Origin: Larus michahellis
Lineage: Eukaryota; Chordata; Aves; Charadriiformes; Laridae
Assembly (NCBI RefSeq): GCF_964199755.1
Contig: NC_133900.1
Coordinates: 19,073,701-19,137,700, forward strand
DNA length: 64,000 nucleotides
Direction of reading: 5' to 3'
Position numbers and translations under genes: made by a program. The notes beneath the pieces were generated by a model. The model searched no databases. It was not told where the DNA came from and saw only the letters and a program-made list of their open reading frames with translations. This document shows positions 1 through 11,327 of this stretch, piece after piece; the first letter of the stretch is position 1; the number at the start of each line of letters is the position of its first letter.

Positions 1-1246
1 TGTTTTCCAGTGGAATTTACTGGATATTATTGGTAGGGAATCAGCACAAGATCTTCTGACAGAGAGCTTGTCAGATTTACATTGGCAAAAAACCCCCACA
101 CATTAAGTCTCAAAAGGTAAAGGGATATAAGCAATAATATTAGTGTCTTAGTATGTTTACTGAAGAATGCATTTAGCCCTAAAAGATATTTCAGTCTTTA
201 ATCTTAAGTAAACGTTTTAGTGTTTAGCCCTACTGTCTTCAGTAGCCCTGAGTCATGTATTTAAGCAAATGCCTTGATTGTACAGTCCTACGCTATGTCA
301 GGTATTTGAACTAATCACAGTTACTTCAATTAAATTAATGCACTAAGTAAATGGCACTTACCTTTATGAACATAATGAATATACTAAGCAAGACATATTT
401 GAAAGAATAACTGGCTAGAAAACACAGTCTGTGGGACAACTCGTGAATGAAGCCTCACATTTCCATAACACACACACCGTTGCTTTTGGTTTTCATTCAT
501 GTTCTTGAAAAGTACACTGTGTATTGGGCAGGATAAACATACAGCTGCAAATGGCGCTTGTCAAGTTGTAAAGGAGAAAAAGAAAAAGAGAGAGGAAAAA
601 AAATATTCTACTGCCCACGCAGTATACTGTATAATAATGGTAAACAAATCTAAATCACAGATACAGTATAACAAAAATCGAGAGGGAAAACGAATTGTAA
701 ACTAACCATTTCTCCAAGGAAGTCAATGCTTTTATCTCTTTTTCACCTTTTTCATATTGACATTACCATACCATTTTCCAGGTAACAAAACCGGATATTG
801 GTGGTTTTCTTTTTCTCCATTCAAAAGTTTTACTGGATTTACATATTTGAGATAATTTATGTAAATAAAATTTCTCCAATAGTCAATACATTTTACCTCC
901 TGGATAAGGAAACTATCTAAAACTGAATATTTCAAACTAAGATATAATCAATGAATATCCAGGCACAATATTTTAGGGAGTTTACTTAAGGAATTCTAAT
1001 CATACTTTATTGTTACCAGCCAAGCCCTGACAACTAATGTTGATGAAACTCAGACTTAAGATGGTTACTACGAAGAGTGGCATCTGCAGGAATTAATTAC
1101 CACAAGCAGTCTAGCCACACAAGTGTCCTGAAATAGACTGCTAAACTTCTAGCCTAGCAGGATTCTGCATTTCCACTGTCCCACTGGAGTCAGTGTAAAC
1201 TAGTCTTCAGGATGTTTCTCTTGATTTTACACAGCCCACCCCTCCC
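1..1246. other. AT-rich non-coding sequence
   Basis: No coding potential, RNA gene or recognisable repeat is seen here. Open frames are under 70 codons and none resembles a known protein. On the minus strand there is one donor-like match (AAG/GTAAGTGCC, read from about 365 down to 355) without a partner exon. Confidence 0.6.
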
Positions 1247-1260
1247 TTTTTTTTTTTTTT
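1247..1260. repeat. T14 homopolymer
   Basis: An uninterrupted run of 14 T follows a C-rich stretch. It lies about 80 bases upstream of the acceptor/donor junction at 1342/1343, too far to be its polypyrimidine tract. It could be the remnant tail of an old insertion, but nothing next to it identifies one. Confidence 0.9.
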
Positions 1261-1320
1261 ATTTTTAACTTTACATTCCTTTCCTTCTGCTGTGTTCATT
1301 TGTATTCTATGCCATCTGCT

Positions 1321-1350
1321 CCCTTATCTATTTTCTTCCCAGGTAAGTAT
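1321..1350 (+). promoter_or_regulatory. Candidate recursive splice site (zero-length exon)
   Basis: A pyrimidine tract (1329-1340) runs into CCCAG at 1338-1342, followed directly by GTAAGTAT (1343-1350). A good 3' splice site is therefore fused to a consensus U1 5' splice site, which is the layout of ratchet points in long introns. It would matter only if a plus-strand gene spans the window, which the sequence cannot show. No exon flanks it. It could also be a chance juxtaposition. Confidence 0.35.
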
Positions 1351-1480
1351 CCTGACCCTGCAGTAATATCTCATGAAACCTGATGTAAACGAAGAGAACT
1401 TTATAAAAACCGAAGACAAACCTTTGTGGTTGCAGTTTGGGGTTTGGGCAGACAGTGACAGTTGTACTTCAGGATTTTCT

Positions 1481-1830
1481 TTTTCAATTTTTCCTTAATA
1501 TCTCACTTCCTCTTCTGTTCTCCCCCTCACCCCCCTGCTTTTCTTGTTCTTTTTCAGTCTTGTCATTCTGTCTCCCAGCTTCTTGACTATTTTCTCTTCC
1601 CTTTCTCTTTCCTGCCTCTGCTCTGATGCCTTTCATCTCTCCTAAACCATCTTGCAGCTCCACAGCCCAATTCTACCCCTCGCTGTTCAAGACCTACTCC
1701 ATCACTAACCTTTTTCTCATCCTGCTTTCACAGTCTCTTTGACTCTATCTACGCACTTAACTTTCGATATTTCCTTGCCCTCACTCTGTCAACCTTCATT
1801 TTTCAACCAGTATGCACCACTCAGTGTACA
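1481..1830 (+). other. Pyrimidine-rich, G-poor tract
   Basis: The plus strand is dominated by C and T; for example 1501-1560 holds 25 C but only 4 G. The style resembles the G-poor coding strand of the ancient LINE at 50920-52295, so a further LINE relic in + orientation is possible. No protein motif or 3' UTR landmark is recognisable here, so the origin is unassigned. Confidence 0.6.
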
Positions 1831-3721
1831 CCTTAGCAGACAGCATCTTCAGTGGCTAATTATGACAGAGAGAATATATTTCCCAGTCACAATTAAATAC
1901 CAGTGACTATAACGTTTTCCACTGCAAAATTCACAACAGGGCTTCTGTTAGAGACAGTGGAAGACTGGATTGGTCTGTTTGGTTTTCCTTAACAAAACAA
2001 TCTCATTCGATAGTTCTGATAAATCATGAAAAGATAAAACATGCAAGTACTTTATGGCAATCAAAGACTTTACTCGCAGGTAAAAACCAGAGATGTGTGC
2101 AGCTGTGACCCCACTTTACTTAGTCCATAGCCTTTTTCTAGTCAAACAACAAACCAATATGAAACCATATTCCCCTGGAAAGCTTCTGAGTAGAGAAAAG
2201 ACTAAAAAAAATCAGAGAAGAGAAGAGGATATAAATATAACATCGTAAAATAAACAATAAAATAATTTATAGATACCTGTCGCTTGTTTGCAAAAGGATC
2301 TTCTAGATAGGAAGAGAGGGAAAGGAAAAGCAAATTACTGTGGAACTTCAAAGGGGAGCAAGAAGGAAAACCTGAGGGAAGACAAAAGAAAGGTGCTGCT
2401 CCTGCAGAAAGGGAAGAGGAACAGCACCCTTCCAGTAACTGAAGGTTCACTTAGTCAGTTACCCCTAGCTGAAAGAGGCCAAGACTCGGGGCTAAATTAG
2501 CACATCCAACCACCACATGGGGCCTATAAAATCAGTTGTAAGTGCTGATGTGTCCAGAGATGCCAGAGCCATACAGCTGAACCAGCAGTGGGGACTGACA
2601 CAGTGATGTTCACAGTTTTACCTGCTTACGGAGGGCACCACTATAATTCTGCATAGCCTCCCTAATACATGTGGCTATCCAGACAGTATCTGCAGGGCAG
2701 GAAAACAGTAAAACACTGCCTGAAAGTCCTGATGCAGCTAGACAGAAAATACCATTGCTCTTGGCCAAAGAAACCAATGTCGCAGCTCCAGCTTTGACCA
2801 TGTTAGCAATACCCAGCGAACACTAGGACAGGATGTATCCAGTCCCGCTAGAGAGGCATCGTCAGCCCTGAGCTATCTATCCCATGGGCCATGCTGGCTG
2901 GTAGAGTACTGGAAGAAGCACTGCCCTTGCCCACAAAATCTGAAATTGCAGGTCTTCTGGCAACCTTTTATTATTCATTCTCACAAGCCAGTTTTTGTAG
3001 GCATGCAAATTGTAACTTTGTTGTCTTGGCAATGGCCAATCCTGTTAATACCACCAACCCAGTTCAATTTCCTCTGCCTCTTCAAGAGGCTGCAGCGTTC
3101 TCCGTTTTCTGTCTTAAATTGTTAGGTAGCAGTGGTACATACTGTTAAACTGTTGTCACATCTCATCCCAAAGGTGCTGGTATTTCACTGACTGATAAAC
3201 TGTGATCCTTTAATTTAAAACTTAAGGGACAGATATTGATAGCACTTATCCCATAAGGGAATCTACCACTCAGAGGAAGATACTCTTCATTATAAATAAG
3301 GTTATCAGAATCTGGCCCACATAATGCTGAAGTAAAAAATGTTAATACACAAAAATGTAAGTTTTATTATCAGTTTTGCTATGCAGATATTAATGGGTTG
3401 CTGTGATAACACAAAAAGCCCCGCGCTTGACAAGAGAAAAGAATTACAGAGTGGGTGCATAGTACTACTACAAAGATGGAGGGAACGTGGTGTAAAGAAT
3501 TCAGGTAGAATCTTTGTGTTGTTGGAAGAGATAAAGTCTTCAAAATGACAGAAAACATTTGCCTAATAAAGAGCTATAGTACTGCCCTAAGCTGCAGAAT
3601 GAAACAATTATTTTTATGTAGCTCCTCGTCTTTAGAATCTTAAATTCTTTTTGTTGTTCTCTCATCTTTCCCTTGATCTCTTTGAAGACTTTTCCCTGTA
3701 TATTTAACAAGTATTTTTTTG
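1831..3721. other. Non-coding sequence, nothing recognised
   Basis: Mixed composition without a recognisable repeat or exon. Short overlapping open frames on both strands around 2200-2500 and at 2610-2801 and 2891-3148 have no protein similarity that I can identify and are within chance length. Confidence 0.55.
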
Positions 3722-3900
3722 TTTGTTTGCTCTCCCCCCAGTGTTTTATCTGTGATGCTTCTCTGCAACTCGCCTCTACGCTGTTGTTACCTTGCTGACT
3801 GTAACATCACATCATGGACCAGATCATTACGACCATCTGTTATCCAGCACAGCTGACACGTTAACCTACAAATGCCCCCCTCTCTCTCCATTATTCTCAC
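3722..3900 (+). other. Possible non-coding exon or pseudoexon
   Basis: A strong acceptor (T/G-rich tract then CTCTCCCCCCAG ending at 3741) is followed 159 bases later by TATTCTCACAG/GTCAGTA (junction 3900/3901), which itself reads as acceptor plus donor. All three forward frames between 3742 and 3900 contain a stop codon, so this is not an internal coding exon. It could be an untranslated or lncRNA exon, or an unused pseudoexon. Confidence 0.2.
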
Positions 3901-4198
3901 AGGTCAGTACGGTTCATTGGTACCCCGTGATAGATGATGCAAAGGAGAGGAGATTAGAGCATCAGTGGCAGGAGACTGACTCTGAATCTGATCAGTTCAG
4001 GCAGAAGGGATTTCATGTGATCCTAAGATGCAGCTGTAGTATAAAACAAGAGATACTTCTTCATGTCTGTCACAGTGAGTGCAAAATCCCAAATGAGCGG
4101 AGACATTGTGGGCAGCTGCTCATTTAATTAACCTGCCCTGACTTTATCAGGTTCGAGGTTCTAACGTCATTTGATAGAGTTTTCACTTTGCTTCTTAG

Positions 4199-4375
4199 AT
4201 GAGATCACCCATTCTGGAGACAGTCTGTGAGGCTCTCTCTACGCTGCATTTCATGTGTGAGCCCAAACGCATCTCACCTCCAAATAGCCTGTGCGCTCCT
4301 ATGTATCCAGAGTGCAGCAATGGAGAAAGCTTCGGCTTTTTCTATCTGTTGTTCAGTATTACGGCTGCAGCCCTG
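4199..4375 (+). other. Candidate internal exon, 59 codons, unrecognised
   Basis: Every U2 splice signal is present. A consensus branch sequence TTCTAAC sits at 4159-4165, with the branch A 34 bases before the junction. A pyrimidine tract and TTCTTAG end at 4198, and a CTG/GTAAGT donor lies at 4375/4376. The enclosed 177 bases are a multiple of three and open only in the frame that begins with ATG directly after the acceptor. The predicted 59 residues contain four cysteines (10, 20, 32, 39) and end in a hydrophobic stretch (residues 45-59, rich in F, L and A). If the acceptor were not used, the frame would run past the donor to a TGA at 4391-4393. I do not recognise the protein. Pseudoexons with good signals are common in vertebrate introns, so this is a candidate only. 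Confidence 0.2.
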
Positions 4376-7300
4376 GTAAGTCTTTATTCCTGAACATGCC
4401 AAATATTTCCAGGCATGCCCAAACGGGCTATGGTGCCTCAAGCAGGTGGTGGTGAACACGGGGTCTAGGCAGGTGGTGAAGCACCAGAGGCACGGCCACC
4501 AGTCCTACAGCCTAAGTGATATGGTGGAGCATAACTGCAGCTTCAGATTCATAACCTTCTTTTGTAAGGACTTCTAAAATACCATGCTTTATATAATTGT
4601 AAGAATCACATGTATACCCCTCCCTCTCATTTTAAATAGGAGGGTTTATATTTTGTCAAATTAACAGCTTACGTGTTGAAGCTCCTTCTTAGTGTTACGA
4701 AATCAAGCACAAGAGCCAGTTCAGTCCCTTCCCAATCACTACTGAGAAACTTAAGCAATTCTGAGTGGATTCAGCAACACAGATAATTTCCTAAGCCTAC
4801 ACACCTATGGAAGTCTTAGTTAATGTTTCCAATGTATATTGTACTCATATTGTGTCCTTTAAAATTGACTCTGTTGCAAATAACATAGATTTGTAGTATA
4901 GTTGTCACTTGCATGATCTCAATGAGACAGCTTTTTCTTCTCTATTTTCATGATTAGAAAAAGGAAAATAATACAGCTGAATAAAGAATACCAAATGGAT
5001 AATTTAGCCTACAAATTTTACCCTAATTTACTCAATCTTAATTTTCTGCTTTTAGAATACTGGCAAGAAGATAATGATTCCCTAAGTGTATTCACTATCA
5101 TCTCTTTGGATCATTTCTTAGAGTATTTAAAATTCACTATTCAAACTGTACAGTTTAGTTGCTCCTGGTCAGTCAAATCACACAGCATCGGTGTCTGTTT
5201 TCTGACTGGTAGATGAATAAACAAAGCTAAAAGTATGTGGAAATGTCAAAAATCTAGTTCTGCACATGGTCGTGCCAACTCGGAAGTTCTTTGTACAGCT
5301 ACTTACGAAAATAACATTTCTATAACAAAGACAGTTGACAACAGCAGAGCCTAAAAATGGGATCCAAAACGCATTAGTTTTGAAGAAGTATTCACTGAAA
5401 GTGATTTTCAATATTCCCTCAAATTAAGATAACTAACTATCCATCATATTCAAAAGAGAGGTTTGGCTCTGGCTAATGACGTTCTGTGATAAAGGTAATC
5501 ACTGCACCTGATTGCCAACCAAGTACCAAATTTTCCCAATGATTGATTAATGAACTAAATATGGATTACAGCCTATTCAGAAGGTTTGCGCGGGAAATAG
5601 ATTATGTCTTTTGTTGCCACCCAAAAAACATTACATAGATTACAACAGATCTTGGAAACTTTCCAGTCAGCCTTTTTTGTATCCTACTACACTTTTTTAG
5701 AGACCAATACTTTACCCTTTTTAAAGAGAAAACAAAACACCAAGTTATGTGAACACAGGACCACATTAAGAAACAAGAAGGTCATACATTCATAAAAGCT
5801 ACAGAGAAAATCTTTAGTCTAAAATCTGAATAATACAATTCTGGGCTCATTGATTTTAATGGGCTTTAGATCAGGCCATTATTTCTGTTGCGATTACAAT
5901 ATCTGTATAATTTATTCATTTCTACAATCATGACAGTGAGTTACTGTTTGATAAGTGTTTCTAATTTTAAAGGAAAAAAATGTGTCATTAATTAAAGATT
6001 ATTCCTTGGCATTAATTTTATAAAGTGTGCTGTAGAACTCTCTTTCAAATTAAGAAAGAAAATCTATGCCAACAGAGTGCCAAAGAAGAACTTTACAACC
6101 CTGTCTACAGACAAATAGGAGACATCTCAACTTCTTGTTTAATTTTGACTCTGTACTGATCAACCTTTTCTTAACAGCGCCATCTCAGCAATGTGCTCAT
6201 CTAAAAATAAATTTCAGCTTCACTGCAATCCAGACTTTCTGGCTCTAACAAATAATTTTTCTGTGTCAGGCTGATAGTGCAAAGGACTAGTGTAAAACCA
6301 TTCACCTCTTAGTCTGCCACTTTGGCTGATAATAATTGGAAGATATTTTTTTCTTTTGGATTTTTTATTGTTACCTGAATTTATAACAGTTGGAATTTCA
6401 ACCACCTGATTTACTTTTGTGAAAGCAGCTGAAACCCATTTATTTCACTCCGTAACTTCTCTAAGCAAACAGCAGTGCATCTTTCCCCCACCTGAGAACC
6501 ACCAAGTGAAATGCTTAATGTGAGTTAAAATGACAACAACAAAAAACCCAAAATGAACTAGAACAAACAGATTTTTGCTCTTAAAAGTATTAACGCCAGA
6601 GAAAGCATCAGAAAAATGTGAAGGCAACTTCAGAACTGTTCCTAGTCTTATTATTGTATCTGTTTGGCAGGAGGAGAAAAGATATGGACATAAAATATTC
6701 AGAGGACCACAACAATTCTGCCACGATATCTCTCAAAGGCAGGATTCGGGTCAGTTCCCCCCGAAATCCATTGGTCCTAGTTATGGGATTGTATAAAGGA
6801 GGATAAGCAAATTACAGTTTCAAATGGAATTTAAAATTTATGATGTCTTGAAAATCTCCCTGGGATTTCTATGTTGTCCTGCCTCCCAACACAGAGCTTA
6901 GCCAAGGAATGGTTTAGCCTGGTTTGTCACCATCACACCTGAAGGATATTGGCTGGAGGGAACAGATAATGATCTGGTAGCAGGAAGGTCAATGGTCTTT
7001 CCTGGAACCTTTTGAGGAAAAAATCAAATCTGAGTACATCTCAAATGCTAAATCTGGCCTATAAAAGCAAACATAGGGCCCTAAATCCAGAACTTTTCCA
7101 TTAATGCAACCAAGGAACATTGTCTGACAGCTGGATAACAGTGAAAAGTGCCTGTTAATATAAGTAATAGGAAGTTATCTGTGTTAATTTAAGTAATATG
7201 GAAGCATTAATTTAAGTAATAGGGAGATATAATTATTTGGGCTTGTTTTAAGGATCATTTCAAAGAAACTTGTACACACGAAAGCATCCTGTTCCTTTAA

Positions 7301-9922
7301 GTCTGGTGATCCTTCAGCTCCAGTGGTAGAAGCAATTGTATTACCATGTTATTATATTTCCGCAGTGTACAGAGGGGAACATCTTTTATTCCGAGCTGCA
7401 CAGTCTATCTGTTTGAAAGTAGAGAGCACATAAGACAGTGCAGAAAAAGTACCTTTTGGCAACCAAAGAAAAATCCCTGGCAGCAGAAAGAGAACCCAAA
7501 CTCTAGGGTTTTAAGGAGCTCTTACCAAGCTTAATAAAAAAAAAATAAATAATCAAACAAGAAACAGAGAAAATACACTCTCTGGGGGCAGACTGAAGCC
7601 ATCTGGGAAAGCTGCTAAGTGTGCCAACACATTTCTTAGCTGTAGAGAGAAGTAACCTAAACGCAGAAAACAGTGAGTACACCAGGAGTCTGTGTGTTCG
7701 CACTAACATAATTTAGCCACAAATACGAGGCATTTTGCTACTGTCCCTTGTGCGTGTGAACAAAGACGCATATATGCATGTATTTTTCTACACATACTCT
7801 TAAAGCCCCCTCTGTAGGATGGAAAACAAAATCAATGTGTAGGCTTTAAATCAATGGCCATTTTCTTACAGTCTCGAGTAACTTTGCATGGTTTTAATCA
7901 TCGCTGACTTCAATAATTCATAACATACCCTGAAAGTTACGCATTTTCTCTTTCTCAAACCTTAGAAACGAAGATTTCCACATCCACTGTTTATAATTTA
8001 TGTAGAAATTACACTGTTAAAAGACAAAGAAATATAACATACAGTATATAGCACGTAAGATACCTTGTCTCAGCTTGAAGAGACACGGTAATTTTCCACC
8101 AGAACTAGTGAACCAGAAGTTCTGATTTATTGATCTTTGAGGTCAGATGTAGGTATTTTTGGCTGGCTGGTTGATTTTTGTTTTGCATTGCCCTTTTGAA
8201 TTCGTGTAAGGTAAGGTCAAAGTGTTAATGCATTAATTCAGTCAGTATTAAAGAGCCCCTCTTACATCTTTCTGAGTATCCTTCAAAGCTGACATCCTGT
8301 TTAATATCTGTATCCGTCATCTCTGAAAAACAATGTCATGTTGGAACTTTAAACTGCCATATGATAGCACACAGTTGTGCTCCTGTTTTTTACTTTAGCA
8401 GAGTTTCACTAGGAAAGGATAAGAGGGAGAGAACCCTGAAGGGGAGAGAGATAAGTTTACTTTCTTGAAAAAAATGTCCTTTATTAAAGACTCAAGCTTC
8501 AACGAATCTGACTGAATTAAACTTGAGAAGTGTGAACAACACTATTTTTTTATGGCTTCCAGCAATTTCTAACTGAAAGGCAGGTAACAAGTATAATAGG
8601 CTTATATCTGATAGTCTGGCTTTTTGAACACCAAGGACTTAATTCTCAGAGGACATGTAATTTGGAGCTCCATTTTCCTACAATTTTAGTCTTTTCATGC
8701 CCAAATCACTATGTCCTTTCAGAATAGTTTCATGGCACTACTGCATTGTAATCTTTAGGTACAGTACTAAATAAAAGCAACATTATTACTGCTTTACAGT
8801 TGGTAAACTAAAATGCTGTCCACGTTTCCAAAATGCTCAGTTCTCTTTAGTGCGTGATTTGCAAAATTTTCCACAAAAAGGAGAAACCTCTTGACATGAG
8901 ACTTCAATTTCAGTAAAACTTAACTAACTACATGTACATCTTTGTGTTCATATTTTGTGTTTGTCTATATACACAAATATTCATTTATATACACCCTGTA
9001 CACTCATAGACTTATAAATCAACAGTATTTTGACTCTACCGTGCTTCCCAGACCATTGATTTAGATTGAAAAATGCCACTTGATATTTCTTCAGGTGAAA
9101 TCCATCCTCGCGCGATGGTCTACAAACTACTTGAGGCCCACTTATTTCAGGGTTTAAGTATCACTTCAGTGATGCATAGCCTTGTAGAGATCGAATTTTA
9201 CCTGTAAGGAGCATCCCACTTCTTTTCTTTTGATAGCTTTAACTGTACAGTAGGACAAGTGCTTTGTAAAATAATACTGTAAAATTTGATGTTTCCTTCC
9301 CTCTCAGTTACATATATTCTTATTCTGAGTGGATTTTTCTTCCTGTTTGAAACAAGAAAAAAAGGGGGTGTGTGCAGATTTTAAAGCAAAACAGTCTTTT
9401 TTTCTTTATATTACCATTAGTGCTGATAATACAAATCTCATGATGAGAAGTGAGGTGCAATCTGATGCGTAAAGAAGAGAATCAGCTTCATTCTTTCTTA
9501 ATCATGCTATTGTGCATCCTTGAAAGTAGTAAAATCGTGTCATTTTTCAGGAAACGAACAAGTACAGGAACAGTCTGAAAGATGGCTGGTGCACACAAAT
9601 TTATTATCACCATAGCTGGGCCTAGCGCTTTGAAACCAGGCTAGGTTTCTTTTCCTCAGAAAAACAAACCAGCTCTTATCTACTATACAGGGGAGTTGGT
9701 GGAAGTCCTTCCATCAACTTCAAAGAAAATTGAACAGAGCCTGCAATGCACAGGCTAAAAGAAGATGAAATAAGATTAGAGAATGCGTGTGAAAAGGCAC
9801 TAATTGAAGAACAGGGGCATTGAGAAGAAAGGATTAAACAGATTATAAATCCTATGTGTAAGGAATTGCTTCATGCATGATCATGAGCCACTCAAACCCA
9901 ATTGCTATGTTGTGCAGGGGCT
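4376..9922. other. AT-rich non-coding sequence
   Basis: No gene or recognisable transposon is visible. The only structured item is the triplicated motif at 7155-7227. Short open frames (up to 88 codons, 4950-5216) show no recognisable protein features. Confidence 0.6.
7155..7227 (+). repeat. Three imperfect copies of a ~21-bp motif
   Basis: The motif TTAATTTAAGTAATAGGGAG recurs at 7155-7174, 7184-7204 and 7207-7227 with one to three differences. Spacing is irregular (29 then 23 bases between starts). It looks like a small degenerate tandem expansion. Confidence 0.75.
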
Positions 9923-10751
9923 TCAGTTCCCCAGCGCCGACTGGGGAGAACTCTCAAGACAAAGCAAGCAAGCTTTTTGCCAAATTCCTTGGCCCTGAAT
10001 GGTGTCTGAACACCATGCTCCAGATTGATATAAGAGGAAACTTGGTGAAGTGAATTTTAAGTAACATGTCAGAATTTGTTCCCATAAACATAAGGCAAAT
10101 AGTCTCAAGTCCAGATAAGCAGTTTCATTATGTATATAGCTGTTTAATGATCTGTTAAGTTCTATAGTTTTTCTTCCCTGTGAGTATTTAGATATCAATA
10201 AAACATCTTGTACTAGTTCCAAGATTCTTGGACATATTAATAACTGTGGGCACAAGATCTTGATGAAAATAGGTTTCGGAAGTTGACAGTGAGGGATGTG
10301 TTTGAGAAACTGTTCAGGACATCTCAATACTTAAGAGATTTACTGCAGGAAGTAATTTCATGAAAGTCTAGATGAGCACTATCCTAAGAAATATCAGCTG
10401 CTAAAGCTAAGTAAATGACCTGGTAAACAGTGAAATCTAAATGCTATGTATGTGCATATACACACCTGCAGAGTAGATAAGCAATGTTTATTCACACTGG
10501 TATATACATTTTAGATAAACTGAAATAAACATCCCATGTCAATTACAGATTTACAGATACTGCATTTATTTATTTTTGAGATGAGTTTTTGCAAATCATG
10601 CAGTATGAGAACACAAAATCATGCATATAGAGAAACTAGTAGCAGAAAAGACCTATAGCATAATTTATTTCAGCCCATTTCATAAAAGCCAGAAGGTAAA
10701 GATAAAGTAAATTAATTTATTCTTAGGACTACAATGTTGCTGCTGGTATCA

Positions 10752-10775
10752 GACTATCAGAAAGACTATCAGAAA
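10752..10775 (+). repeat. 12-bp tandem duplication
   Basis: The unit GACTATCAGAAA occurs twice in perfect tandem (10752-10763, 10764-10775). This is consistent with a single slippage duplication. Confidence 0.85.
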
Positions 10776-11300
10776 GTCAGATCCTGATAATATACCCAAA
10801 ACCCCATGGCATACTAATAATTTCCATAGTGGGTAGTAGTAAACAGATTTTTACACTGTATGACTTTCACAGTTATTTATTGGTTTTGCTTGACAATATT
10901 TTCTTGATTTGGGCAAGCGTAAGACTAGAATACAACCAAGAAACATAAGGAGCAAGTATTCAGACTTTGGCTCGGGTTTAGGACACCGTGGTAGATAAGG
11001 ATGGTTCAAATGTTATGAAAGACTAGAATAATTAATTATACCACCAGAAAACAGACTCATGAATTTACCATCTGGAAGCATTATTACATTGTGTATCTAA
11101 ATTATTCCCCTACCCTTAGCACAAATCTTCAGAGAGTGGCAATTTAATTACACAGAGGGTAAAAATTGAATTCCACAAATGACTGGAAGGCCTCCCCTCC
11201 AGTACTGTACTGAAGAATCTTAGTAGGAAGATGGTATTTGATGAGTCTATTTCTTATGCCACAAAGATGAAAGCAAGTGATTGCCCCTATCTACTATGCT

Positions 11301-11327
11301 GCTTACCTGGAAAAGGAAAAGCCTCTG
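11301..11327 (-). promoter_or_regulatory. Candidate recursive splice-like site on minus strand
   Basis: Read on the minus strand, a pyrimidine tract (complement of 11311-11327) runs into TTCCAG (AG at 11308-11307), followed at once by GTAAGC (11306-11301). The architecture matches the plus-strand site at 1343, but the donor half is weaker (GTAAGC rather than GTAAGT). Opposite orientation means that at most one of the two could serve a given spanning transcript. Confidence 0.2.

Noticed and set aside
3792..4127. 111-codon plus-strand open frame near the splice-signal cluster
   Set aside because: It begins at TTG rather than ATG, spans the putative splice sites at 3900 and 4074, and has no recognisable domain.
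4150..4160. GGTTCGAGGTT, resembling a tRNA B box
   Set aside because: The conserved final CC is missing and no A box or cloverleaf partner sequence is found upstream.
9923..10327. 134-codon minus-strand open frame
   Set aside because: No recognisable domain or splice context. For about 37% GC, stop frequency is roughly 0.07 per codon, so a frame of this length is expected about once in 64 kb over six frames (rough estimate).
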